This document shows positions 18,399 through 25,855 of a DNA stretch of 64,000 nucleotides, piece after piece. Made by a program: the position numbers and the translations under genes. Positions within the stretch are counted from its first letter, which is position 1, and each line of letters starts with the position of its first letter. The stretch lies in NCBI RefSeq assembly GCF_900129855.1, contig NZ_LT670819.1, forward strand, positions 1,302,001 to 1,366,000, given 5' to 3'. The notes below the pieces were generated by a model. That model searched no databases and had not been told where the DNA came from. It was given only the letters and a program-made list of their open reading frames with translations. Source of the stretch: Streptomyces sp. 3214.6. Lineage in GTDB: Bacteria > Actinomycetota > Actinomycetes > Streptomycetales > Streptomycetaceae.

Positions 18399-18788
18399 GT
18401 GCCTGTGGCCGACGTCGTCCGCCGGCAGTACCTCGCCTCGGCGGCGGGCGACCTGGAGGCCCTGCGCGCCACCCTCGCCCCCGACGTCGAGTGGACCGAG
18501 ATGGCGGGCTTCCCCCTGGCGGGCACCTACCGCACGCCTGACGGGGTCACCTCCCATGTGATGGCGAAGCTCGCCCAGGACTGGGACGGCTGGACCGCCC
18601 ACGACGACAGCTACGTCGTCGACGGCGAGAACGTCGTCGTCCTGGCCCGCTACACCGCCGTCAACAAGGTGACCGGGAAACGACTCGCCGTCCGCGTCGC
18701 CCACCACTTCGTCGTCCGCGGCGGCAGGATCGTCCGCTTCGAACAGTTCGTGGACACCGCCCTCGTACGCGATGTCATGGAGGGCTGA
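18399..18788 (+). CDS. NTF2-like (SnoaL-type) protein
   Basis: A 129-residue protein with the cone-shaped NTF2 fold pattern: VVRRQYLASAAGDLEALRAT, then LAPDVEWTEMAGFPLAGTYR, DDSYVVDGENVVVLARYTAV and a closing RFEQFVDTALVRDVM. Such proteins bind or isomerise small ligands; the ligand is unknown. The start is uncertain: GTG at 18399 or 18405. The upstream boundary abuts transposase debris, so the native promoter may have been lost or replaced by the insertion. Confidence 0.7.
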   Translation: MPVADVVRRQYLASAAGDLEALRATLAPDVEWTEMAGFPLAGTYRTPDGVTSHVMAKLAQDWDGWTAHDDSYVVDGENVVVLARYTAVNKVTGKRLAVRVAHHFVVRGGRIVRFEQFVDTALVRDVMEG

Positions 18789-18896
18789 CAGGGCCCGGCG
18801 CCGGTCTCAACGACACGCGGCCCGCGCCGACTTCCACCCCGCCCGCAGCACCCTCATGCTCAACTGCGGGGATGAGGAGATCCCGCCAGAGTTTCT

Positions 18897-19877
18897 CTAC
18901 TGGGGGATGTCGATCAGGACGCGGCCGCGGCCGCCGGCGTCGATGCGGTCGTGGGCCTCGGCGATGCCGGCGAGCGGGAAACGGTCGCCGACGTCGACGG
19001 TGAGGGCGCCGACGGCGGCCGCGGCGGTGAGGTCGCGGGCGGCCTGTCGTCTGGCCTGGTCGGGGAAGTCGTCGCTGCCGAGCAGGCGCAGGGTGACGTT
19101 GTTGAACAGCAACGTCCAGAACGGGATCTCGGTGCGGTCGTCGCGGGTGGCGTACGCGGCGATGACGGCGCCGTTCGCGGCGACGGCGTCGTCCAGGTCG
19201 GCGTTGTCGGACAGGGCGACCTCGATGATCCGGTCCACGCCGTCGGGTGCGTGGGCGCGGATCGCGGCGGCCGGGTCGCCCGAGTCGAGGGCGACGGCGT
19301 GGGAGACGACCGCGGGATCGATCCGGTCCCGGTCGGCGCCGCGTCGCACGGTGCCGATGACCGTGGCCCCGCCCCAGCGGGCGAGCTGGGCGGCCAGCGA
19401 GCCGACCCCGCCGAGGACGCCGTTGACCAGCACGAGTTTGCCGTCGACGGGGCCGTCGGCGAAGACGGTGCGATGCGCGGTGATGCCGGGGATGCCCAGG
19501 CTCGCGCCGAGGTCGTCGGGCAGGTGGTCGGGCAGCGGGACGGCGAGGTCGCCGGGGACGACGGTGTACTGGGCGGCGGTGCCGAAGGGGCGGTAGGACT
19601 GGGCGCCGTACACCCACACGCGCTGCCCGACGCGGCGTGCGTCGACGCCGTCGCCCACGGAGTCGATGATGCCGGCGGCGTCGCTGTGCGGGATCACCCG
19701 CGGACAGGGCATGGCCGAGCCGGTCCAGCCGCGCCGCTTCTTGGTGTCGCCGGGGTTGGCGCCGGAGACGGTGACACGGACACGGACCTCACCGGGGCCG
19801 GGGACGGGGTCGGGCAGCTCACCGAGCTGGAGCACCTCGGCGGCCGGGCCCTGCTGGTCGTACCAGGACGCAAGCAT
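18897..19877 (-). CDS. NADPH:quinone oxidoreductase-like MDR enzyme
   Basis: A 326-residue zinc-independent medium-chain dehydrogenase/reductase. The N-terminal GroES-like domain has PVPGPGEVRVRVTVSGANPG and PRVIPHSDAAGIIDSVGDGV; the NAD(P)-binding site is VNGVLGGVGSLAAQLARWGG. There are no zinc-ligand cysteines. It probably reduces quinones or enones with NADPH. It is followed in the same direction by nothing close, and lies 41 bp downstream of the PadR gene on the same strand, so the two may be co-transcribed and autoregulated. Confidence 0.85.
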   Translation of the reverse strand: MLASWYDQQGPAAEVLQLGELPDPVPGPGEVRVRVTVSGANPGDTKKRRGWTGSAMPCPRVIPHSDAAGIIDSVGDGVDARRVGQRVWVYGAQSYRPFGTAAQYTVVPGDLAVPLPDHLPDDLGASLGIPGITAHRTVFADGPVDGKLVLVNGVLGGVGSLAAQLARWGGATVIGTVRRGADRDRIDPAVVSHAVALDSGDPAAAIRAHAPDGVDRIIEVALSDNADLDDAVAANGAVIAAYATRDDRTEIPFWTLLFNNVTLRLLGSDDFPDQARRQAARDLTAAAAVGALTVDVGDRFPLAGIAEAHDRIDAGGRGRVLIDIPQ

Positions 19878-19918
19878 GTTCAGTCCTTCCGATTTCGGGT
19901 GTGGGTCTGGGGGCCGGG

Positions 19919-20455
19919 CTACTCGTCCGCCCCTCGGATGCCGTCGCCGTCCAGGACCTCGTGGAGCCAGGCGCGCTCGGCGCGGCTGATGGCGCGGGCG
20001 GTGAGCAGCATGCCGCGCCGGTAGGGATCACTGACCTGCTCGGCGCGCAGCGGCGCGTCGCCGTCGTAGAAGAAGCTGGCGGGGGCCTCCAGGAAGTCCA
20101 GGCGGCGGCGCAGCACGGCACGTTGCTCGGCGCTGTCGGGCAGCAGCGAGAGGAACGCCAGGATCGTGAACCAGCGGGAGAAGTCGGTGATCTCGTGCTC
20201 GGCCGGTTCCCGCAGCCGCCGCAGCATGTCCTCGCGTCCTGCCGCGGTCAGGTTCAGCACGTACCGGCCGCCGCCCGCCTCGCGTGCAGGGCGCCGTTCG
20301 ATCAGCCCCGCCTTCGTCAGCCGGTTGATCGCCGGGTACAGGGTGCCGTCGCTGACCGGACGGCTGTAGCCGGTCAGGTGTGTGATGCGGCGGCGCAGCT
20401 CGTGACCGGGCACGGGGCCTTCGGCGAGGAAACCAAGGATCGCGAGTTCCAGCAT
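19919..20455 (-). CDS. PadR family transcriptional regulator
   Basis: A 178-residue PadR protein: MLELAILGFLAEGPVPGHEL, then SDGTLYPAINRLTKAGLIER with the Gly/Tyr-rich wing GGGRYVLNLTAAGRE, and a C-terminal helical Vir_act_alpha_C domain (FSRWFTILAFLSLLPDSAEQ). PadR proteins repress detoxification or exporter genes until a small molecule binds. The 32-bp palindrome upstream of its start is the obvious operator. It controls, by position, itself with the quinone oxidoreductase and the divergent hydrolase. Confidence 0.9.
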   Translation of the reverse strand: MLELAILGFLAEGPVPGHELRRRITHLTGYSRPVSDGTLYPAINRLTKAGLIERRPAREAGGGRYVLNLTAAGREDMLRRLREPAEHEITDFSRWFTILAFLSLLPDSAEQRAVLRRRLDFLEAPASFFYDGDAPLRAEQVSDPYRRGMLLTARAISRAERAWLHEVLDGDGIRGADE

Positions 20456-20469
20456 GCCCCCAGGATCTC

Positions 20470-20501
20470 ACATCGAAACGATGAGTACATCGTTTCGATG
20501 T
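20470..20501. promoter_or_regulatory. PadR operator: perfect 14-bp inverted repeat
   Basis: Arms ACATCGAAACGATG and CATCGTTTCGATGT are exact reverse complements separated by AGTA. Each arm is itself nearly palindromic (ATCG-AAA-CGAT), so the site looks like two stacked half-operators. It lies 15 bp upstream of the PadR start and 63 bp upstream of the hydrolase start, which fits repression of both directions. Confidence 0.85.
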
Positions 20502-20563
20502 TACGGTCGATGGGTGCCCGCGCCGCACCCCTCCCCGAGAGCACGACACAAGGAAGAAGAACC

Positions 20564-21370
20564 ATGACGGCCCATGCTCCCCACCAGGCCCACGTCACCT
20601 CCACCAACGGCACAAAGATCGCCGTCACGATCACCGGCCAGGGCCGCCCCCTGGTCGTCTCCCCGGGCGCTCTCAACGCCGCCCAGGACTGGCAGGTGCT
20701 CGCCGATCTGCTGGCCCCGCGCTTCGCCACCTACGCGATCGACCGCCGTGGCCGGGGGGCCAGCGGCGACACCGGCGAGCACACCATCCAGCGGGAGGCC
20801 GACGACATCGCCGCCGTCCTCGACCTCGCCGGGCCCGACGCGATCCTGCTCGGCCACTCCTACGGCGGACTGGTCACCCTCGCCCACGCCCTGCACCGGC
20901 CCCCGGCGGCCTTCATCCTCTACGAGCCCCCGATCCCGCTGGGCGGCCCCATCGGCGGCGACACCCTTGCCCCCTTTGAGGAGGCCGTCCAGGCCGGCGA
21001 CCTCGACCAGGCCCTCGCCCTCGGGCTGCGGAACTTCCTGAAGCTTCCCGAGGAAGCCATCGAGGAGTTCCGCCAGACCCCGTTCTGGGACATCCGCGCG
21101 TCCATGACCCCGACCTGGGCCCGCGAGATGCGCGCCATGGACAGCTTCGGCGACGACCTCGCCCGCTTCGCGGCCCTCGACATCCCGACGCTCCTCGTGA
21201 TCGGCGAACTCAGCCCCCGCTGGCTGACCGACGTCTCCCGCCGCCTGCACCAGGCCCTGCCCGACGCCCGACTCGTCGAGATCCCCGGCGAAGCCCACGA
21301 CGCCTTCCTCACCGGCCCCCACGCCCTCGCCGACGTCATCACCGCTTTCGCCGACGTCCTGCCTGCTTAG
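20564..21370 (+). CDS. Alpha/beta hydrolase
   Basis: A 268-residue hydrolase with VTITGQGRPLVVSPGALNAA, the oxyanion/strand region AIDRRGRGASGDTGEHTIQR, the nucleophile elbow LLGHSYGGLVTLAHAL, and a late catalytic His in IPGEAHDAFLTGP. The acid is likely in TLLVIGEL, where a Glu occupies the usual Asp region. It is an esterase, lactonase or C-C hydrolase; the substrate is unknown. AGGAAG precedes the ATG. Together with the quinone oxidoreductase and PadR it forms a small inducible detoxification locus. Confidence 0.85.
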   Translation: MTAHAPHQAHVTSTNGTKIAVTITGQGRPLVVSPGALNAAQDWQVLADLLAPRFATYAIDRRGRGASGDTGEHTIQREADDIAAVLDLAGPDAILLGHSYGGLVTLAHALHRPPAAFILYEPPIPLGGPIGGDTLAPFEEAVQAGDLDQALALGLRNFLKLPEEAIEEFRQTPFWDIRASMTPTWAREMRAMDSFGDDLARFAALDIPTLLVIGELSPRWLTDVSRRLHQALPDARLVEIPGEAHDAFLTGPHALADVITAFADVLPA

Positions 21371-21432
21371 GGCCTGTCCGGCGGATCATGCCGCAGACGC
21401 GGGGCGTGGCACGCCCACCTGCGGCGTGGGCT

Positions 21433-23319
21433 TCACAGCGCGGCGGCCTCCGTGATCCCCGGCTCCTGGAACTGCGTGCGGTACAGCTCCGCGTACCGTC
21501 CGCCCGCCGTCAGCAGTTCCTCGTGCGTGCCGCGTTCCACGATCCGGCCGGACTCGACGACGAGGATCAGGTCGGCGGCGCGCACGGTGGACAGGCGGTG
21601 GGCGATGACGACCGCGGTGCGGTCCGCGAGCGCCTCGGCGAGGGCCTCCTGGACGGCCGCCTCGGAGGTGTTGTCGAGGTGGGCGGTGGCCTCGTCGAGG
21701 ATGACGACGCGCTGACGGGCCAGCAGCAGCCGGGCGATGGTCATGCGCTGGCGTTCGCCGCCGGAGAGGCGGTAGCCGCGTTCGCCGACGACGGTGTCGA
21801 GGCCGTCGGGCAGCGAGCGGACGAGGTCGTCGAGGCGGGAGCGGCGCAGGGCGTCCCAGAGGTCGTCCTCGGTGGCCGTCGGACGGGCGAGCAGGAGGTT
21901 CGCGCGGACGGTGTCGTGGAAGAGGTGGCCGTCCTGGGTGACCATGCCGAGGGTGGCCCGCAGGGAGCCCGCGCTCAGGTCACGGACGTCGATCCCGCCG
22001 ATGCGGACGGCGCCGGCGTCGACGTCGTAGAGGCGCGGCAGGAGTTGCGCGATGGTGGACTTGCCGGCGCCGGAGGAGCCGACGAGGGCGACGGTCTGCC
22101 CGGGGTCGGCGCGGAAGGAGACGCCGTGCAGGACCTCGGCGCCGTCGCGGGTGTCGAGGACGGCGACCTCCTCCAGGGAGGCGAGGGAGACCTTGTCGGC
22201 GGACGGGTAGCCGAAACGGACGTCGTCGAACTCCACGGAGACGGGGCCCTCGGGGACCTCGCGGGCGTCCGCTTTCTCCTCGATGAGCGGCTTCAGGTCG
22301 AGCACCTCGAAGACCCGCTCGAAGCTGACCAGCGCGCTCATCACCTCCACGCGGGCCCCGGCGAGGGAGGTGAGCGGGGCGTAGAGGCGGGTCAGGAGCA
22401 GGGCGAGGGCGACGACGTCACCCGGTTCGAGGGTGCCCTTCAGGGCGAGGTGGCCGCCGAGTCCGTAGACGAGGGCGAGGGCCAGGGCGGAGACGAGGGT
22501 CAGGGCGGTGATGAAGACCGACTGCGCGGTGGCCGTGCGCACGCCGATGTCCCGGACCCGGGCGGCCCGCGCCGCGAACTCCACCGACTCCTGCTCCGGG
22601 CGGCCGAACAGCTTGATCAGGGTGGCGCCGGGCGCCGAGAAGCGCTCGGTCATCCGGGTGCCCATCGCCGCGTTGAGCGCGGCCGCCTCCCGCTGCATGC
22701 CGGCCATCCGGCTGCCCATGCGGCGCGCCGGGATCACGAACACCGGCAGCAGGGCGAGCGCGAGCAGTGTGACCTGCCAGGACAGGGTGAGCATGACGGC
22801 GAGGGTGAGGACCAGGGTGACCAGGTTGGAGACCACTCCGGAGAGCGTGTTGCTGAAGGCCCGCTGGGCGCCGATCACGTCGTTGTTGAGTCGGGAGACG
22901 AGCGCTCCCGTACGGGTACGTGTGAAGAACGCGACCGGCATCCGCTGCACATGATCGAACACGGCCGTGCGCAGATCGAGGATGAGCCCCTCCCCGAGCG
23001 TCGACGAGAGCCTCCTGCCCAGGATGCCGAGCGCCGCCTCCAGCACCGCGATGCCCGCGATGAGCAGGGCGAGTCGGACGACCCGGTCGGCGTCGCCGTG
23101 CGACACGATCGCGTCGACGACCCACCCGGCGAGGACGGGGGTGGCCACGGCGAGCAGTGCGGTCATCACCCCCAGCACGACGAACAGCGCGATCCGGCGG
23201 CGGTGCGGGCGGGCGAACTCGCCGATGCGGCGCAGCGCCGCACGGTCGAAGGGGCGGCGTTCCTGCTGGGCGTTCATGACGCTGTGCAGCTGCATCCACG
23301 CCGTGGTTTCCATGCTCAT
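21433..23319 (-). CDS. ABC transporter, fused permease/ATPase (exporter)
   Basis: A 628-residue half-transporter of the MsbA/MDR type. Six membrane helices lie in residues 40-330 (for example RIALFVVLGVMTALLAVATP). The nucleotide domain has Walker A LVGSSGAGKSTIAQL, the Q-loop MVTQDGHLFHDTV, signature YRLSGGERQRMTIARLL, Walker B VVILDEATAHLD and H-loop VIAHRLSTV. An extra segment of about 20 residues (KVSLASLEEVAVLDTRDGAE) separates the A-loop region from Walker A. It probably exports a lipophilic or redox-active compound as a homodimer. A SoxR-type promoter lies directly upstream. Confidence 0.9.
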   Translation of the reverse strand: MSMETTAWMQLHSVMNAQQERRPFDRAALRRIGEFARPHRRRIALFVVLGVMTALLAVATPVLAGWVVDAIVSHGDADRVVRLALLIAGIAVLEAALGILGRRLSSTLGEGLILDLRTAVFDHVQRMPVAFFTRTRTGALVSRLNNDVIGAQRAFSNTLSGVVSNLVTLVLTLAVMLTLSWQVTLLALALLPVFVIPARRMGSRMAGMQREAAALNAAMGTRMTERFSAPGATLIKLFGRPEQESVEFAARAARVRDIGVRTATAQSVFITALTLVSALALALVYGLGGHLALKGTLEPGDVVALALLLTRLYAPLTSLAGARVEVMSALVSFERVFEVLDLKPLIEEKADAREVPEGPVSVEFDDVRFGYPSADKVSLASLEEVAVLDTRDGAEVLHGVSFRADPGQTVALVGSSGAGKSTIAQLLPRLYDVDAGAVRIGGIDVRDLSAGSLRATLGMVTQDGHLFHDTVRANLLLARPTATEDDLWDALRRSRLDDLVRSLPDGLDTVVGERGYRLSGGERQRMTIARLLLARQRVVILDEATAHLDNTSEAAVQEALAEALADRTAVVIAHRLSTVRAADLILVVESGRIVERGTHEELLTAGGRYAELYRTQFQEPGITEAAAL

Positions 23320-23326
23320 AGGACTG

Positions 23327-23357
23327 ACCGTAGAACCTCAAGCAACCTTGAGGTCAA
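23327..23357 (-). promoter_or_regulatory. SoxR-box promoter of the ABC exporter
   Basis: Read on the minus strand: TTGACC, a 19-bp spacer, then TACGGT. The spacer region holds the dyad ACCTCAAG-gttg-CTTGAGGT with perfect 8-bp arms (23335-23354), close to the CCTCAAG-N4-CTTGAGG box recognised by SoxR. A 19-bp spacer is the mark of MerR/SoxR-activated promoters. The predicted transcription start is about 23320, next to the ATG at 23319, so the mRNA is probably leaderless. Induction by redox-active quinones or phenazines is inferred. Confidence 0.75.
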
Positions 23358-23397
23358 CGTTCTCCCCATATGGACAAAGGATCAGAGGACGGACCCG

Positions 23398-24435
23398 ATG
23401 ACCGTACGCAATGTTCCGTCCCCGCTTACGCAACCCGCCGTTGGGGCCGTGCGGAGAACCTCTCCGAGTGTGACAGCGGTTCCCGTTCCCCCAGGCAGGC
23501 CGGCCCGGCGTGTGCCGGTGCGCCAGGTCCTGTGTCTGCTTCCGCTCCTGCTGGTCACCGTGGTCGCGGTGCGGCACCGGTCCGTCCTCGCCGAGGGTTT
23601 CGCGCAGTTGCGCGGAGCCGAGTGGCCCTGGCTGCTGGCCGCGGTCGGGGCGACGTGCCTGACGTGGGTCGCGGCGGCCGTCACCCGGCAGGGCGCGGTC
23701 GTGGAGCGGCTGCCCGGACGGCGGCTGCTGGCCACGCAGTTCGCGGCGGGCGCGGCCAACCACCTGCTGCCGACGGGCCTCGGCGCGGGCGCGGTCAACC
23801 TGCGGTTCATGACGGTGTGCGGGGTGCCGCTGGCTCGCTCCTCGGCGGCCCTCGCGCTGTATCTGCTGGCGGAGGGCGTGGCGAGGGTGGGTCTGCTGAC
23901 CGTGCTGCTGCTCGTCTTCCCCGACGCGCTGCGGCTCGGTTCCCTGCTGCCCGACGGGGCGCTCGGCCCGTTGCTGGGCGCGCTCGCGGTGGTGGCGCTG
24001 GTGACGGCGGCCGTGCTCGCCTTCGTACGGCGGCTGCGGTCGGCGGTGTGTTCGTTCCTGCGCACCGCGCTCGGCGAGGCGCGCTCGGTGCACTCCCGGC
24101 CGGCCCGGGCGCTGGCCCTGTGGGGCGGCTCCCTGGCGTTCCCGGTGCTCCAGGCGGCCGGCCTCGCCGCGGTGGGTCAGGCATTGGGACTGCCGGTGCC
24201 GGTGGCGCACATGGCGGTCGCGTATCTGGCGGCGACGGTGGCGGTCGCGCTGGTGCCGACGCCGGGCGGGATCGGTTCGGTGGAGGCGGCGCTGGTGGTG
24301 GCCCTGGTGGCGGCGGGCGGCCCGGTGGCTCTCGCCACGGCCGTGGTCCTCGGCTACCGGATCATCACGGTGTGGCTGCCGCTGCTGCCGGGGGCGTTGA
24401 CGCTGGGTGCGCTGGTGCGGATGAAGGTGATCTGA
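23398..24435 (+). CDS. YbhN/LPG-synthase-like membrane protein
   Basis: A 345-residue integral membrane protein with about eight hydrophobic helices, beginning after a Pro-rich cytosolic head (VPVPPGRPARRVPVRQVLCL). Family marks are AAGAANHLLPTGLGAGAVNL, the conserved loop after the second helix pair, and VPTPGGIGSVEAALVVALVA near the C-terminus. This family includes lysylphosphatidylglycerol flippase domains and putative lipid transporters. No synthase domain is attached. It is divergent from the SoxR-box exporter and starts 78 bp from it. Confidence 0.8.
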   Translation: MTVRNVPSPLTQPAVGAVRRTSPSVTAVPVPPGRPARRVPVRQVLCLLPLLLVTVVAVRHRSVLAEGFAQLRGAEWPWLLAAVGATCLTWVAAAVTRQGAVVERLPGRRLLATQFAAGAANHLLPTGLGAGAVNLRFMTVCGVPLARSSAALALYLLAEGVARVGLLTVLLLVFPDALRLGSLLPDGALGPLLGALAVVALVTAAVLAFVRRLRSAVCSFLRTALGEARSVHSRPARALALWGGSLAFPVLQAAGLAAVGQALGLPVPVAHMAVAYLAATVAVALVPTPGGIGSVEAALVVALVAAGGPVALATAVVLGYRIITVWLPLLPGALTLGALVRMKVI

Positions 24436-24743
24436 CCCGACGCGGGAGCTCACGCCCGCGTACGCCGTCCCGGGTGCTCTCGCGTCCGTACGCGGGGACT
24501 GTTTTCGGCCGGGTTCGCGGAAACTGGACCGGTGGGACCCCCTGAGCTGCGGGATCCCTCCGCCGCGGCCGGTTCCTCGGGTACGAACTCCCGTGTCGGA
24601 TACGGCAGGATGAGCGGTTGCGTCTTCTCTGCGGAGGGGCGCGACCGCACTTCCCGGAACCGAGCAGGTGACATCGTGACGAGACTTCACATCCGGCCGT
24701 CGGCGGCCCCGTGTGCCGCGGATCGACTTCCCGGAGGTGACCG
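24436..24743. other. Intergenic region upstream of MscS
   Basis: No coding frame with recognisable features. The region should hold the terminator of the membrane protein gene and the promoter of the mechanosensitive channel. The only clear element is the GGAGGTG ribosome-binding site at about 24735-24741, which supports the GTG start at 24744. Confidence 0.4.
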
Positions 24744-25841
24744 GTGAACCGCACAGTGACTCTGGACGACGGCGTCATCGCCGGAATCGCTCTGGCCACC
24801 GGTCTGTTGGCGGCCTTCCTGTCGCGCACGCTGCTGCGCTGGCTGGCGAAGCACGCCAAGCGCACCAAGTGGAGCGGCGACGACGTCGTCGTGGACGCGC
24901 TGCGCACCGTGGTGCCGTGGGCGGCGATCGCCGGCGGTGCGGCGGCCGCGGGCGCGGCGCTGCCGCTGACGAAGGCCGTCCAGCACACCGTCAACCAGTG
25001 TCTGACGGTGCTGCTGATCTTCGTGGTGACGGTGTCGGCGGCGCGGGTCGTCGCCGGGCTGGTGCAGTCGGTGACGTCCTCGCGCTCCGGTGTCGCCGGG
25101 TCGGCCACGATCTTCGTGAACATCACCCGGATCCTGGTCCTGGCGATCGGCTTCCTGGTGGTGCTGCAGACGCTGGGCATCTCGATAGCCCCACTGCTGA
25201 CCGCCCTGGGCGTCGGCGGTCTCGCCGTCGCGCTCGCCCTCCAGGACACCCTCGCGAACCTCTTCGCGGGCATCCACATCCTCGCCTCCAAGACCGTGCA
25301 GCCCGGCGACTACATCAAGCTGAGCAGCGGCGAGGAGGGCTACGTCGAGGACATCAACTGGCGGCAGACGACCGTGCGCGCGCTCTCCAACAACCTCGTC
25401 GTCATCCCCAACGGGCAGCTCGCCAAGACGAACATGACCAACTACATGCGTCCCGAGCAGGAGTTGACGATCCTGGTGCAGGTCGGCGTGGCCTACGACA
25501 GCGACCTGGAGCATGTGGAGCGCGTGACCACGGAGGTCATCGAGCAGGTCATGACGGGGGTGGAGGGCGCTCTTCCGCACCATGAACCCGCCATCCGCTT
25601 CCACACCTTCGGCGACTCGCGGATCGGCTTCACGGTGATCCTGGGCGTCGGCGAGTTCAGCGACCAGTACCGGATCAAGCACGAGTTCATCAAGCGCCTG
25701 CACCGCCGCTACCGCGAGGAGGGCATCCGGATCCCGGCGCCTGCCCGGACGGTGGCGTTGCAGCAGGGCACGGTGGTCATCCCGCAGCAGCGCACGCCCG
25801 ACGACGTCGTGCAGGGCGAGGTGTCCGCCCTGCACGACTGA
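24744..25841 (+). CDS. MscS-family mechanosensitive ion channel
   Basis: A 365-residue protein with an N-terminal membrane helix (AGIALATGLLAAFLSRTLL), two more helices, and the pore helix TM3 in LLTALGVGGLAVALALQDTL followed by ANLFAGIHILASKTVQPGDY, the MscS signature. The cytosolic beta domain has VEDINWRQTTVRALSNNLVV and IPNGQLAKTNMTNYM. It opens under membrane tension to release solutes during osmotic downshift. The GTG start has a strong RBS. The C-terminal Gln/Val extension is not conserved. Confidence 0.9.
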   Translation: MNRTVTLDDGVIAGIALATGLLAAFLSRTLLRWLAKHAKRTKWSGDDVVVDALRTVVPWAAIAGGAAAAGAALPLTKAVQHTVNQCLTVLLIFVVTVSAARVVAGLVQSVTSSRSGVAGSATIFVNITRILVLAIGFLVVLQTLGISIAPLLTALGVGGLAVALALQDTLANLFAGIHILASKTVQPGDYIKLSSGEEGYVEDINWRQTTVRALSNNLVVIPNGQLAKTNMTNYMRPEQELTILVQVGVAYDSDLEHVERVTTEVIEQVMTGVEGALPHHEPAIRFHTFGDSRIGFTVILGVGEFSDQYRIKHEFIKRLHRRYREEGIRIPAPARTVALQQGTVVIPQQRTPDDVVQGEVSALHD

Positions 25842-25855
25842 CGGCGGCCGTCGCC

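Noticed and set aside
21388..23397. A very long plus-strand frame covering the ABC exporter
   Set aside because: It is Gly/Asp/Glu-rich and antisense to a clear ABC transporter with all its motifs; only the part from 23398, the YbhN-like protein, is real.
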